64,000 nucleotides of DNA, taken from contig NZ_CP109430.1 of NCBI RefSeq assembly GCF_036250735.1, positions 5,642,001 through 5,706,000 on the forward strand. Direction: 5' to 3'. How positions within the stretch are numbered: the first letter of the stretch is position 1; each line of letters starts with the position of its first letter. Positions 8,168 to 16,440 of this stretch are shown piece by piece. The notes under the pieces are model-generated. The model did no database searches and was not told the origin of the DNA. It saw only the letters and a list, made by a program, of their open reading frames with translations. A program made the position numbers and the translations under genes. Origin of the DNA: Streptosporangium sp. NBC_01495. Its GTDB lineage: Bacteria > Actinomycetota > Actinomycetes > Streptosporangiales > Streptosporangiaceae.

Positions 8168-8329
8168 TTAACGATCAGTGTTCGTCTTGTGCCCGGCGAC
8201 GTGCATGGACGCCACGGCGGCGATCTTTCGCCCACGGTTGGTGACGCGGGTGATGCGCCCCCGCGCCGCTGCGTCGTTGAGCACCTCGAGCACCTCGGTG
8301 AACCGGCTGCGCGTTTCGGCGACGCTCAT
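8168..8329 (-). CDS. Phd/YefM-like antitoxin inside the TnpB element
   Basis: ATG 8329 gives a 53-residue protein that opens MSVAETRSRFTEVL and continues with RGRITRVTNRGRKIAAVAS, the typical layout of the DNA-binding half of Phd/YefM antitoxins. The C-terminal toxin-binding tail is short, and no toxin gene is next to it. It is divergent from tnpB with only 48 bp between the start codons, so it could bind and repress that shared promoter. A longer in-frame extension back to 8545 runs into tnpB and looks spurious. Confidence 0.65.
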   Translation of the reverse strand: MSVAETRSRFTEVLEVLNDAAARGRITRVTNRGRKIAAVASMHVAGHKTNTDR

Positions 8330-8377
8330 CTCTGCGGATTCCCTGCACGCCGTAGCACGTGGACGCACAATTGACCC

Positions 8378-9601
8378 GTGCAGCTCAGGTACAACTTCCG
8401 CCTTTACCCGTCGCCGGGTCAGCGTCACGCGCTGGCGCGGGCGTTCGGGTGCGCGCGGACGGTGTTCAACGACGGGCTGCGCCTGAGGCAGGACGCCCGG
8501 ATGCGGGGCCTGCCGTACATCTCCGACGGGGAGTTGTCCAAACACGTCATCACGCGGGCCAAGGCGACGCCGCAGCGGGCATGGCTGGGCGAGGTGTCGG
8601 CCGTGCTCTTGCAGCAGGCGCTCGCGGATCTGAACGTGGCTTACCGTAACTTCTTCTCCTCGGTCACCGAAAAGCGGAAGGGGCGCAAGGTCGCCGCCCC
8701 TCGGTTCCGGTCGCGAAAGGATTCCCGCCAGGCGATCCGGTTCACGAGGAACGCCCGATTCGCGGTCACGGCGGGTGGGAGACTCCGGCTGCCGAAGATC
8801 GGTGAGGTGGAGGTGCGCTGGTCGCGGACCCTGCCGTCGGACCCGTCATCGGTGACGGTGGTCAAGGACTCGGCGGGCCGGTACTTCGCGTCGTTCGTCG
8901 TCGAGACCTCAAACGAGCCGTTGCCCGAGACGGGTCCCGAGATCGGCCTCGACCTGGGTCTCACCCATTTTGCGATCACCTCCGATGGCCGGAAGATCGC
9001 CAACCCGCGCTTTCTGCGGCGGGCGGCCAAGCAGCTCCGCAAGGCACAGAAGGCGTTGAGCCGAACGAAGAAGGGATCGGCGAACCGGGCCAAGGCCAAG
9101 CTGAAGGTCGCCAAGGCTCACGCCAAGGTGACCGACACGCGCCGCGACTTCGCCCACAAGCTCTCCACCACGTTGATCCGCGACAACCAAGCGGTGTATG
9201 TGGAGGATCTCGCCGTGTCCGGTCTCGCGCGCACGAGGCTGGCCAAGAGCGTGCATGATGCGGGCTGGTCGCAGTTCATCGCCATGCTGGAGTACAAAGC
9301 CGTCAGGTATGGCCGCCACTTCGCCAAGATCAACCGCTGGTTTCCGTCGTCGAAGCTGTGCTCGGCCTGCGGGACCATCACCGATTCGATGCCGTTGAAC
9401 GTCCGGTCGTGGACCTGCCCCTGCGGGGCCGGCCACGACCGGGACGTCAACGCGGCGGTCAACATTCTCGCCGCCGGGCAGGCGGAGAGACTAAACGACT
9501 GTGGAGCGCGGGTAGGACCGGGAGCGATCCCGGCACCGCGCGAAGAAGCGGTAACCCGCCAGGAGCCGCACGCGCGGCAGACCGGAATCTCCGTCCTTTA
9601 A
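8378..9601 (+). CDS. tnpB: TnpB RNA-guided nuclease
   Basis: This 407-residue TnpB begins at GTG 8378 with QLRYNFRLYPSPGQRHALAR, the usual N-terminal segment. The RuvC residues are all present: Asp192 (GLDLGLTHF), Glu276 (YVEDLAV) and the Asp in HDRDVNAA near 354-356. The zinc ribbon Cys pairs (CSAC at 328/331, CPC at 347/349) are intact. TnpB proteins are RNA-guided DNA nucleases that use a right-end RNA (omega-RNA) and keep the element at its donor site. The last ~40 codons, which end RQTGISVL, overlap the predicted omega-RNA, as is usual. The protein looks active. Confidence 0.93.
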   Translation: MQLRYNFRLYPSPGQRHALARAFGCARTVFNDGLRLRQDARMRGLPYISDGELSKHVITRAKATPQRAWLGEVSAVLLQQALADLNVAYRNFFSSVTEKRKGRKVAAPRFRSRKDSRQAIRFTRNARFAVTAGGRLRLPKIGEVEVRWSRTLPSDPSSVTVVKDSAGRYFASFVVETSNEPLPETGPEIGLDLGLTHFAITSDGRKIANPRFLRRAAKQLRKAQKALSRTKKGSANRAKAKLKVAKAHAKVTDTRRDFAHKLSTTLIRDNQAVYVEDLAVSGLARTRLAKSVHDAGWSQFIAMLEYKAVRYGRHFAKINRWFPSSKLCSACGTITDSMPLNVRSWTCPCGAGHDRDVNAAVNILAAGQAERLNDCGARVGPGAIPAPREEAVTRQEPHARQTGISVL

Positions 9602-9618
9602 GGCGGAGTGGATGTCAA
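9470..9618 (+). ncRNA. Putative omega-RNA scaffold at the right end of the TnpB element
   Basis: The position is set by family knowledge: the guide scaffold comes from the tnpB 3' end plus the right end, and the bases after the element act as the guide. The terminal hairpin at 9591-9608 and the end gatgtcaa are visible. The guide would begin at 9619 (atctcaccggtttcc). The 5' boundary given is approximate. Confidence 0.4.
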
Positions 9619-10614
9619 ATCTCACCGGTTTCCACACTGATCAAGTGGTTCCCCGACCGGCCGGGCATGGCCACGGGCATCGCCATCATGGGATTCGGCG
9701 GAGGGGCCCTCATCGCCTCACCGTGGTCCACCCAGATGCTCGACACGTTCGGCACCGGCACGGGCGGGATAGCCACGACCTTCCTGGTGCACGGTCTGGT
9801 CTACGCCGCCTTCATGTCGATGGGCGTGCTCCTGATCAGGGTTCCGCCGGAGGGCTGGCGGCCACGAGGCCGGCAACCGGCGAAGGCCGCCGCCCGCTCG
9901 CTGGTCACCGCCGCCGACGTCTCCGCGCGCAACGCGATCCGCACGCCGCAGTTCTGGCTCCTGTGGGTCGTGCTGTGCTTCAACGTCACCGCGGGCATCG
10001 GCATCCTGGAGAAGGCCGCGCCGATGATCAAGGATTTCTTCGCGAACACCACCATGCCGGTCACGACCGCCGCCGCGGCGGGCTTCGTGGCCCTGCTGTC
10101 CCTGGCGAACATGGCGGGGCGCTTCGTGTGGTCCTCGACCTCGGACCTGATCGGCCGCAAGAACATGTACCGCGTCTACCTCGGCGTGGGCGCCCTCTTC
10201 TACCTGGCGATCGCCCTGGCCGGGGACTCCCACAAATTCCTGTTCATCCTCTGCGCGCTCGGCATCCTGTCCTTCTACGGGGGAGGATTCGCCACCGTGC
10301 CGGCCTACCTGAAGGATCTGTTCGGGACGTACCAGGTGGGGGCCATCCACGGCCGGCTGCTGACGGCCTGGTCCACCGCCGGCGTCCTCGGGCCGCTGAT
10401 CGTCAACGCCATCGCCGACTCGCAGAAGGCCGCTGGCCGGTCGGGGCCGGCGCTCTACACGACATCCCTCTACATCATGATCGGGCTGCTGGTGGTCGGC
10501 TTCCTGGCCAACGAGCTGATCCGCCCGGTGCATCCCATCCACCACGAAAAACCCGTCCACCACGAGAATCCCGTACACCACGAAATTCGGCACGAAAGAG
10601 GAGGCGACGCGTGA
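9619..10614 (+). pseudogene. OxlT/OFA-type MFS transporter, 3' segment (split by the TnpB element)
   Basis: This part continues the transporter from ISPVSTLIKWFPDRPGMATG through the remaining seven or so membrane helices to a hydrophilic tail with His-rich repeats (HPIHHEKPVHHENPVHHEI). There is no start codon or ribosome site of its own at the junction, so it is presumably not translated separately unless read through from tnpB. Its TGA overlaps the GTG of the small subunit gene. Confidence 0.87.
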
Positions 10615-10742
10615 CGGCGGACGACCGCGCCCCGGTAGGGAACACCCCCTTGATGATCCTGGCCTGGTCCTGGGTCGGCCTCCCCTTCGCCTACGGCGTC
10701 TACGAGCTGTTCCAGAAGCTCACCCAGCTCTTCGGCGGCTGA
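10611..10742 (+). CDS. MFS transporter small subunit-like single-helix protein
   Basis: GTG 10611 overlaps the stop of the MFS gene as GTGA and follows gaggagg. The 43-residue product has one hydrophobic segment (LMILAWSWVGLPFAYGVY) and then an amphipathic tail, ELFQKLTQLFGG. Small proteins of this type commonly follow OFA-family MFS genes and are annotated as transporter small subunits; how they work is not established. It has kept its frame although its partner is interrupted. Confidence 0.7.
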   Translation: MTADDRAPVGNTPLMILAWSWVGLPFAYGVYELFQKLTQLFGG

Positions 10743-11516
10743 TCGTCCCTGCGCTCCATCCGCGTCCTGGTGTTGCGCCTGGCGCGGGAGAACTCCTCTT
10801 GGGGTTACCGGCGTATTCACGGCGAGTTGGCCGTGCTCGGTATCAAGGTCGCTGCCTCCACGGTCTGGGAGATTCTTAAGGACCAGGGGATCGATCCGTC
10901 TCCCGAGCGGGCGGCCACCACGTGGGCCGCGTTCCTGCGGAGCCAGGCTGGCGCGCTGCTGGCGTGTGACTTCTTCGAGGTGCGCACGCTGACCGGGGCA
11001 CGGCTCTATGTGCTGGCGGTCATTGAGCACGCCACCCGCCGTGTTCGGATCCTCGGCGTGACCGCCCGTCCTACAGGGCAGTGGGTCACCCAACTCGGTC
11101 GCAATCTCGTCATGGACCTGCAGGAGGTCGGCGGCATGGCCAGGTTCCTGATACGTGACCGGGATGCCAAGTTCACCGCGGCCTTCGACGCCGTGCTGGT
11201 CGATGCTGGAATCCGCGTCGTCAGGAGCGGTGTCCGGGTACCGCGGATGAATTCGCTTATGGAGCGGTGGATTCAGACCTGTCGTTGTGAGCTGCTGGAT
11301 CGGACCTTGATCTGGAACCAGAAGCACCTTCTCCAGGCGCTGCGTGAATTCGAGACGTTCTACAACGAACATCGGCCACATCGAGCGCTCCAGCAGGCAG
11401 CTCCGCTCCGAGCGCTTCCTGATCCAAGCACAGACTCTGCCCCGATCGCGCCGCTCGACATTCGCCGACGCGACCGACTGGGCGGTGTCATCAGGGAGTA
11501 CCACCATGCGGCTTGA
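10743..11516 (+). pseudogene. 5'-truncated integrase-core (DDE) transposase, copy 1
   Basis: The frame is open from the base after the small-subunit stop codon and a GTG at 10770 gives 248 residues. The rve core is present: first Asp in LLACDFFEV, second Asp in IRDRDAKF, Glu in RMNSLMERW. The N-terminal helix-turn-helix part normally found in this ~350-residue group is missing; the remaining N terminus is RLARENSSWGYRRIHGEL. The 3' flank (gcttgacct, then aataatcggca) resembles the ends seen at the second copy. It is a fragment that landed directly against, or deleted up to, the transporter operon. Confidence 0.8.
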
Positions 11517-11561
11517 CCTGGCCGGATGAATAATCGGCACCCGCAAGTGTAAGAACGTCCC

Positions 11562-12155
11562 TCATCCGCCGAGACCGTCGAGTCTGGTGAAGGCCTCCTC
11601 GACGATTTGCGGCAGCCGTGCGGGATCCTCGGCGAGGTGCATGGCCGTGTAGAGGCAGGCCAGCGACACCTGCGTGGCCAGCGTCGCCACCGTGGGAGTG
11701 GCGCCGTGTTCGGTCAGTACGGCAACGATCATGGCGGCCTGCTGCTGCTGCTTCAGCAGCAGCCGCGCCATCAATTCGGGATGGCGACGCAGCAGCCTGG
11801 CGTGAACTGCAGACCGTTCCGGCGTGGTCGTCCATCCGGTCAGGCCCTCCTGAGTGGCGGCCCTGATCACCCTAAGTGCGGTGGCCAGCGAGTCGCCGAT
11901 CGGTCGGCGGCGCTCGGCTTCCCGGCGTAGCGTGCCGATGAGGACTGCAAGGGTTCGTTCATCGTCGGCGAACACGACCTCCTGCTTGTCGCCGAAATAG
12001 CGGAAGAAGGTCGTGCGCCCGACTTCCGCCCGCTCTGCGATCTCCGTCACCGTGACGCCGTCAAACCCGCGCTCGCTGAACAGTTCGTAGGCAGCCGTGA
12101 TGATCGCGTTCCGCGCCTTCTGCCGCTTGCGTTCTTGGAGTGACTCGGCCGACAT
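11562..12155 (-). CDS. TetR family regulator
   Basis: A 197-residue protein with an N-terminal TetR helix-turn-helix (ARNAIITAAYELFSERGFDGVTVTEIAERAEVGRTTFFRYFGDKQEV in the usual order, residues ~14-58) and an all-helical ligand domain that includes a polyglutamine stretch, KQQQQAAM. It starts at ATG 12155, just left of a strong palindrome, and diverges from the oxidoreductase fragment and the molybdenum enzyme operon. It therefore probably represses itself and that operon. The ligand is unknown; a substrate aldehyde or aromatic is a guess from context. Confidence 0.9.
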   Translation of the reverse strand: MSAESLQERKRQKARNAIITAAYELFSERGFDGVTVTEIAERAEVGRTTFFRYFGDKQEVVFADDERTLAVLIGTLRREAERRRPIGDSLATALRVIRAATQEGLTGWTTTPERSAVHARLLRRHPELMARLLLKQQQQAAMIVAVLTEHGATPTVATLATQVSLACLYTAMHLAEDPARLPQIVEEAFTRLDGLGG

Positions 12156-12177
12156 GCCTTGCAGTCTATCTATACGG

Positions 12178-12220
12178 AACTCGATACGTTATGGTACTGA
12201 GTACCAAACGGTATCGAGTT
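12178..12220. promoter_or_regulatory. Nested palindromic operator in the TetR/oxidoreductase intergenic region
   Basis: The outer arms aactcgatac and gtatcgagtt are perfect 10-bp inverted repeats. Inside them lies a second dyad, tggtactgagtacca, with its centre at G. The site is 23 bp from the TetR start codon. Its size and symmetry suit a TetR operator bound by one or two dimers. Confidence 0.75.
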
Positions 12221-12288
12221 CGGAGGGCATGTGCTAAGGATCGGTTTGCGGCGAACGGCCGCGGGTCCTCTCGGCGCAGGCGCGGACC

Positions 12289-12675
12289 TTGCGGTCCAGG
12301 CCCCTCGTCGACCGGGCGATGCGGACAGAACTGGCGTTACCCGGCGGAGCAAGCGGCGAGATACGCGTATCGCTGTGGGGCTGGCCTCCGTTGTCGGTCG
12401 GCGCCAGGGTGGCAGGAGAGCATGGCGAACTGAGCGTCATCAACTTCCTCGCCCCGCACGTCTTCCACTGGCTGACGGTACGCGGCCCAGGCGGCACCCG
12501 CGTCGAGCGAGTCGCCGGCGAAGCCGCCTACACGAGCCAGCTACGGAACTTCTATGCGGCGATCACCGCAGGTGCTCCCGTGCTCACGGACGCCCAGGAC
12601 GCCGTCGTCACGATGGGCCTGCTCGACGACATCTACCGGGCGGCCGGGTTGCCGCCCCGAGGCAATGGAGGTTGA
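12289..12675 (+). pseudogene. C-terminal fragment of a Gfo/Idh/MocA-type oxidoreductase
   Basis: Residues from about TELALPGGASG to the end DDIYRAAGLPPR match the C-terminal domain of this family (beta-sheet with GEHGELSVINFLAPHVFH, then QLRNFYAAITAGAPVLTDAQDAV). The Rossmann NAD(P)-binding half, normally ~150 residues, is absent. No reading frame for it exists in the bases up to the operator at 12220, so the gene is 5'-truncated. It may still be transcribed as the first cistron from the TetR-controlled promoter. Confidence 0.7.
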
Positions 12676-12678
12676 CAC

Positions 12679-13266
12679 GTGAAAGAGCAATCACAGGACG
12701 ACGGGGTGTCGCGCCGCGGCTTCTTGCTGACCTCGACCGCGGTGGCGGCGCTCGCCGCCACCGCGGAGCGCCCTCGGCCGGCCATGGCCGCGAGCGCGCC
12801 GGGCGTTGTGAAGGTCGCGTTGGAGGTGAACGGGAAGACGCGCACGCTCAGCCTCGACCCGCGGGTCACGCTGCTGGACGCGCTGCGCGAGCGGCTGGAC
12901 CTCACCGGAACCAAGAAGGGCTGCGACCGTGGCCAGTGCGGCGCGTGCACCGTGCACGTGGACGGGCGCCGGGTGCTGTCGTGCCTCACGCTCGCGGCAG
13001 GCGTCAGCGGCAAGGCCGTGACCACTGTCGAGGGGCTGGCCAACGGGGACCGACTGCATCCGGTCCAGCGGGCGTTCGTGGAGTGTGACGGGTTGCAGTG
13101 CGGGTTCTGCACACCAGGGCAGGTGATGTCCGCCGTCGCGCTGATCGAGGAGGGGCACGCGGGATCGGAGGCGGAGATCCGCGAGCACATGTCTGGAAAT
13201 ATCTGTCGTTGCGGCGCTTATCAACAGATCGTGCAGGCAGTGCGGACGGCGAAGGAGGCGGCGTAA
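12679..13266 (+). CDS. 2Fe-2S subunit of a periplasmic molybdenum aldehyde oxidoreductase (PaoA-like)
   Basis: This 195-residue protein starts at GTG 12679 behind ggagg. It carries a Tat signal with the twin-arginine motif SRRGFLL followed by a hydrophobic stretch and AMAAS. The plant-type cluster is built by GCDRGQCGACTVHVDG...SC, and the second cluster by CGFCTPG and CRCG. This is the layout of the small subunit of xanthine-dehydrogenase-family enzymes, and the Tat signal is typical of PaoA (YagT). It should pass electrons from the Mo site to the FAD subunit outside the cytoplasm. The next gene overlaps by TAATG. Confidence 0.92.
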   Translation: MKEQSQDDGVSRRGFLLTSTAVAALAATAERPRPAMAASAPGVVKVALEVNGKTRTLSLDPRVTLLDALRERLDLTGTKKGCDRGQCGACTVHVDGRRVLSCLTLAAGVSGKAVTTVEGLANGDRLHPVQRAFVECDGLQCGFCTPGQVMSAVALIEEGHAGSEAEIREHMSGNICRCGAYQQIVQAVRTAKEAA

Positions 13267-14237
13267 TGCGTCCGTACACCTTTGCGTCAGTGCGCAGCGT
13301 AGGCGAGGCACTAGGACAGGCACGCGACGGATCGGCGTACCTGGCAGGCGGGACGACGCTGGTCGACTTGATGAAGCTGGAGGTCGTCACCCCCGCGCAT
13401 GTCGTGGACATCACGGCCGTGCCGCTGCGCGGCATCCGGGCCGACGCCACGGGCCTGTTCATCGGGGCGACGGAGCGCATGGCCGACGTGGCCGGGCACG
13501 ACCTGGTCGCGGGCCCGTACCCGATGCTGGCCGAGGCGCTGCGGCAGAGCGCCTCCCCACAGATCAGAAACATGGCCACCATCGGCGGCAACCTATTGCA
13601 GCGCACCCGCTGCGGCTACTTCCGCGACCCCGCCACCGCATGCAACAAGCGCTCACCCGGCTCCGGCTGCCCGGCCGTCGGCGGGCACAACCGCTCACAC
13701 GCCATCCTGGGCACCAGCGACGCCTGCGTCGCCACGCACCCCAGCGACATGGCCGTGGCCCTCATCGCGCTCGACGCCCGGCTGTCGCTGCGCGGCACCG
13801 ACGGTGAGCGGACGCTGCGGTTAGCCGACTTCTACCGGCTCCCGGGCAGCACACCGCACCTAGAGAACGAATTACGGCCCAGCGAGCTGATCACCGGCGT
13901 GACCGTGCCCGCGCTGCCCTGGGCGCGCACGTCCGTGTATCTGAAGGTGCGCGACCGGCAGTCGTACGAGTTCGCGCTCTGCTCCGCGGCCGTCGCGGTG
14001 AACGTGACGAACGGCGTGATCGGCGAGGCCCGCGTCGCGGCCGGCGGCGTGGGCACCAAACCCTGGCGGCTGCCCGGCGTCGAGAGGGCGCTGAAGGGCA
14101 GGCCGATGCGGCTGCAAACCTTCGAGGCCGCGGTGGCGCACGCCGCCGACGGCGCACGCCCACTGTCGCACAACGCCTTCAAACCGGCGCTGCTGCGCCG
14201 CACCATCATCCGCGCACTCGTCCACCTGGCAGGCTGA
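13266..14237 (+). CDS. FAD subunit of the molybdenum aldehyde oxidoreductase (PaoB-like)
   Basis: ATG 13266 shares a base with the stop of the 2Fe-2S subunit gene. The 323-residue protein has the FAD-binding loops YLAGGTTLVDLMKL and IRNMATIGGNL, followed by the Cys-rich insertion RCGYFRDPATACNKRSPGSGC. In the PaoB subgroup these cysteines hold an extra 4Fe-4S cluster. The C-terminal CO-dehydrogenase flavoprotein domain follows (AVAVNVTNGVIGEARVAAGG). Tight spacing on both sides supports a heterotrimer with the flanking subunits. Confidence 0.92.
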   Translation: MRPYTFASVRSVGEALGQARDGSAYLAGGTTLVDLMKLEVVTPAHVVDITAVPLRGIRADATGLFIGATERMADVAGHDLVAGPYPMLAEALRQSASPQIRNMATIGGNLLQRTRCGYFRDPATACNKRSPGSGCPAVGGHNRSHAILGTSDACVATHPSDMAVALIALDARLSLRGTDGERTLRLADFYRLPGSTPHLENELRPSELITGVTVPALPWARTSVYLKVRDRQSYEFALCSAAVAVNVTNGVIGEARVAAGGVGTKPWRLPGVERALKGRPMRLQTFEAAVAHAADGARPLSHNAFKPALLRRTIIRALVHLAG

Positions 14238-14238
14238 T

Positions 14239-16440
14239 GTGGCAGAACCCTCGATGGACCGGATCGACGCGCGCGCCAAGGTCACCGGGACAGCCAAGTA
14301 CTCCTCCGACCACAATCTGCCCGAAATGGCCTACGGGTATATGGTGACCAGCACGATCGGCAAGGGCCAGATCACCTCGATGGACCTGAGCATGGCCCGC
14401 GCCGCCGGGGGAGTGATCGAGATCTACACCCCCGACAACCGGCTGTCCTTCCCCGGCACGATGCCCGCGCTCGGAGGCGTTTTCGCGGAGACCCGCCACC
14501 CGTTCGCCGACCGCGAGGTCCACTACTACGGCCAGGTCGTGGCGCTGGTCGTGGGCGAGACCATCGAACAGGCCCGGGACGCCGCGGCGCTGATCAAAGT
14601 GACGTACGTGGCGCAGCCCCCGAAATCCTCCTTCGAGGACGCCAAGCAGAACCCAGCGGACCCGCCTTCCATCCCCGGGCTACCGCTCGGGGAAGTGATC
14701 GAAAAGCCGGTGGGCGTCGACATCGAGGCCGCGCTGGCCGCCAGCGAGATCAGAGTGGAGGAGACGTATGACGTCCCGCCCAGGCACCACATGATGATGG
14801 AGCCACACGCGGCCGTGGCGGCCTGGCAGGCCGGCAAGCTGACGATCTTCAGCGGAACCCAAGGGCCGGCGGCACACGCGCTGGAAGTGGCCACAGTGCT
14901 GGGCGTACAGCCCGCCGACGTACACGTCGTCAGCCCCTACGTGGGCGGCGCCTTCGGTGGCAAGGCGTTCACCTGGGCGCCTACCCTGCTGGCCGCGGCG
15001 GCCAGCCGCGCGCTCGGCCGCCCCGTCAAGGTCGTGACCAGCCGCGAGCAGCTCTTCACCGTGACGGGCCACCGGGCGGCGTCGTCGCAGACGTTCGGGC
15101 TCGGCGCGGACCGGGACGGGCGCCTGAAGGCGATCAAGCACCACACGACCAGCCAGAGCCTCGTGGAGGACCCGGGCTACCGCACCACTGCGAAGTTCTA
15201 CGCCACGCCGAACGTCCATATCAAGCTGTCGATCACTCCCGATATGAACCTGCCCGCCGCCACGATCATGCGCGCCCCCGGCGACGAGGCCGGCTCTTTC
15301 GCCCTGGAGAGCGCCATGGACGAGCTGGCCGTCGCGCTCGGCATGGACCCCATCGAGCTGCGCATGACGAACTACCTCCAAGGAACCCTGATCGAGGGCA
15401 AGCCGTACTCCAGCAAGCACCTCGACGAGTGCTACCAGGTCGGCGCCGAGCGGTTCGGCTGGTCGCGCCGCCGTGCCCAGCCGGGCACGGTCATCGACGG
15501 CGACTGGCGGATCGGCATGGGGATGTCGACCGCCATCCTGGACTCGGGACGGGCACCCACCGCGGTGCGAGTAACCTTCCGCCCGAACGGCACCGCCACC
15601 GTAGCTTGCGCCACCTCCGACGCGGGCACCGGAATGTGGACGATCATGGCCCTAATCGGGGCTGGTGCCCTGAACATACCGGTCAACCGGATCAAGCCCG
15701 CGTTGGGCGACTCCAGGCTGCCTCTCGTGGGCAGCAACGACATGTACGGCGCCGTCGGCTCCGCCGCCACCTCGACCGTTACACCCGCGATCCTGGTGGC
15801 CGCGCAGGAGGCTGTCGACGAGTTGGTCCAACACGCCACCACGGCCGAGGGCTCACCACTGTTCGGTGCAGCCGGTGTCCGGTATGACGGGGGCCACCTC
15901 GTCGGGGCGGGAACATCGGTGGACTTCGGCGAGTTGCTCACCCGGACCAGAACCTCCGAGGTCGGCGCCCAGGGAACCACCGCGGCAGCGGACGACAGCC
16001 ACGCCTACGCCTCGTACGCCGCGCACTTCTGCGAAGTCAAGGTCAACAGGTGGACCGGGGAGCCGCGCCTGTACCGCTTCACGACCGTAGTGGACGCGGG
16101 CGCCATCCTCAACGCCAAGACCGCGCGCAATCAGATCACAGGCGGCGTGCTGTTCGGGCTCGCGGCGGCGATGTTCGAAGAGGGCAAGGTCGAGGGCGCC
16201 ACCGGCCGGATCTCGAACGCAAATTTCGCCGACTACGTGCTGCCGGTCAACGCCGACACGGTGCCGATCGACGTACATTTCCTCGATTATCCCGACACCA
16301 GGCTCAGCCCGACGGGCGCGCGCGGGATCGGCGAACTCGGCACGGTCGGAGCCGCCGCTGCCTTCGCCAACGCCGTCTACAACGCCACTGGTAAGCGCAT
16401 CAGGACTCTGCCCATCACCCCCGACAAGCTGCTCACCTGA
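14239..16440 (+). CDS. Molybdopterin-binding catalytic subunit of the aldehyde oxidoreductase (PaoC-like)
   Basis: GTG 14239 opens 733 residues of the large xanthine-dehydrogenase-type subunit. Visible landmarks are the entry domain DARAKVTGTAKYSSD, the cofactor loops VGGAFGGKAF and MRAPGDEAGSFALESAMDELA, and the active-site Glu in ARGIGELGTVGAAAAF near the C terminus. It should oxidise aldehydes or related carbonyl/heterocyclic compounds using molybdopterin cytosine dinucleotide. The maturation factor that usually completes such operons (XdhC/PaoD) is not in this window, so insertion of the cofactor must depend on a gene elsewhere. Confidence 0.93.
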   Translation: MAEPSMDRIDARAKVTGTAKYSSDHNLPEMAYGYMVTSTIGKGQITSMDLSMARAAGGVIEIYTPDNRLSFPGTMPALGGVFAETRHPFADREVHYYGQVVALVVGETIEQARDAAALIKVTYVAQPPKSSFEDAKQNPADPPSIPGLPLGEVIEKPVGVDIEAALAASEIRVEETYDVPPRHHMMMEPHAAVAAWQAGKLTIFSGTQGPAAHALEVATVLGVQPADVHVVSPYVGGAFGGKAFTWAPTLLAAAASRALGRPVKVVTSREQLFTVTGHRAASSQTFGLGADRDGRLKAIKHHTTSQSLVEDPGYRTTAKFYATPNVHIKLSITPDMNLPAATIMRAPGDEAGSFALESAMDELAVALGMDPIELRMTNYLQGTLIEGKPYSSKHLDECYQVGAERFGWSRRRAQPGTVIDGDWRIGMGMSTAILDSGRAPTAVRVTFRPNGTATVACATSDAGTGMWTIMALIGAGALNIPVNRIKPALGDSRLPLVGSNDMYGAVGSAATSTVTPAILVAAQEAVDELVQHATTAEGSPLFGAAGVRYDGGHLVGAGTSVDFGELLTRTRTSEVGAQGTTAAADDSHAYASYAAHFCEVKVNRWTGEPRLYRFTTVVDAGAILNAKTARNQITGGVLFGLAAAMFEEGKVEGATGRISNANFADYVLPVNADTVPIDVHFLDYPDTRLSPTGARGIGELGTVGAAAAFANAVYNATGKRIRTLPITPDKLLT

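Larger units (their letters stand above)
8089..9618 (+). mobile_element. IS200/IS605-group TnpB-only element (1,530 bp) inserted in the MFS gene
   Basis: The boundaries come from the precise restoration of the MFS frame when 8089-9618 is removed, with no target duplication, as expected for the single-strand Y1 mechanism of this group. The left end has the subterminal hairpin CCGGCCTTCAGGCCGG (8108-8123). The right end has a hairpin at about 9591-9608 (ctccgtcc, loop, aggcggag) and finishes in gatgtcaa, a terminal sequence common to actinobacterial TnpB elements. Cargo: tnpB rightward and a small Phd/YefM-like gene leftward. No Y1 transposase (tnpA) is present, so movement would need a helper in trans. 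Confidence 0.88.
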
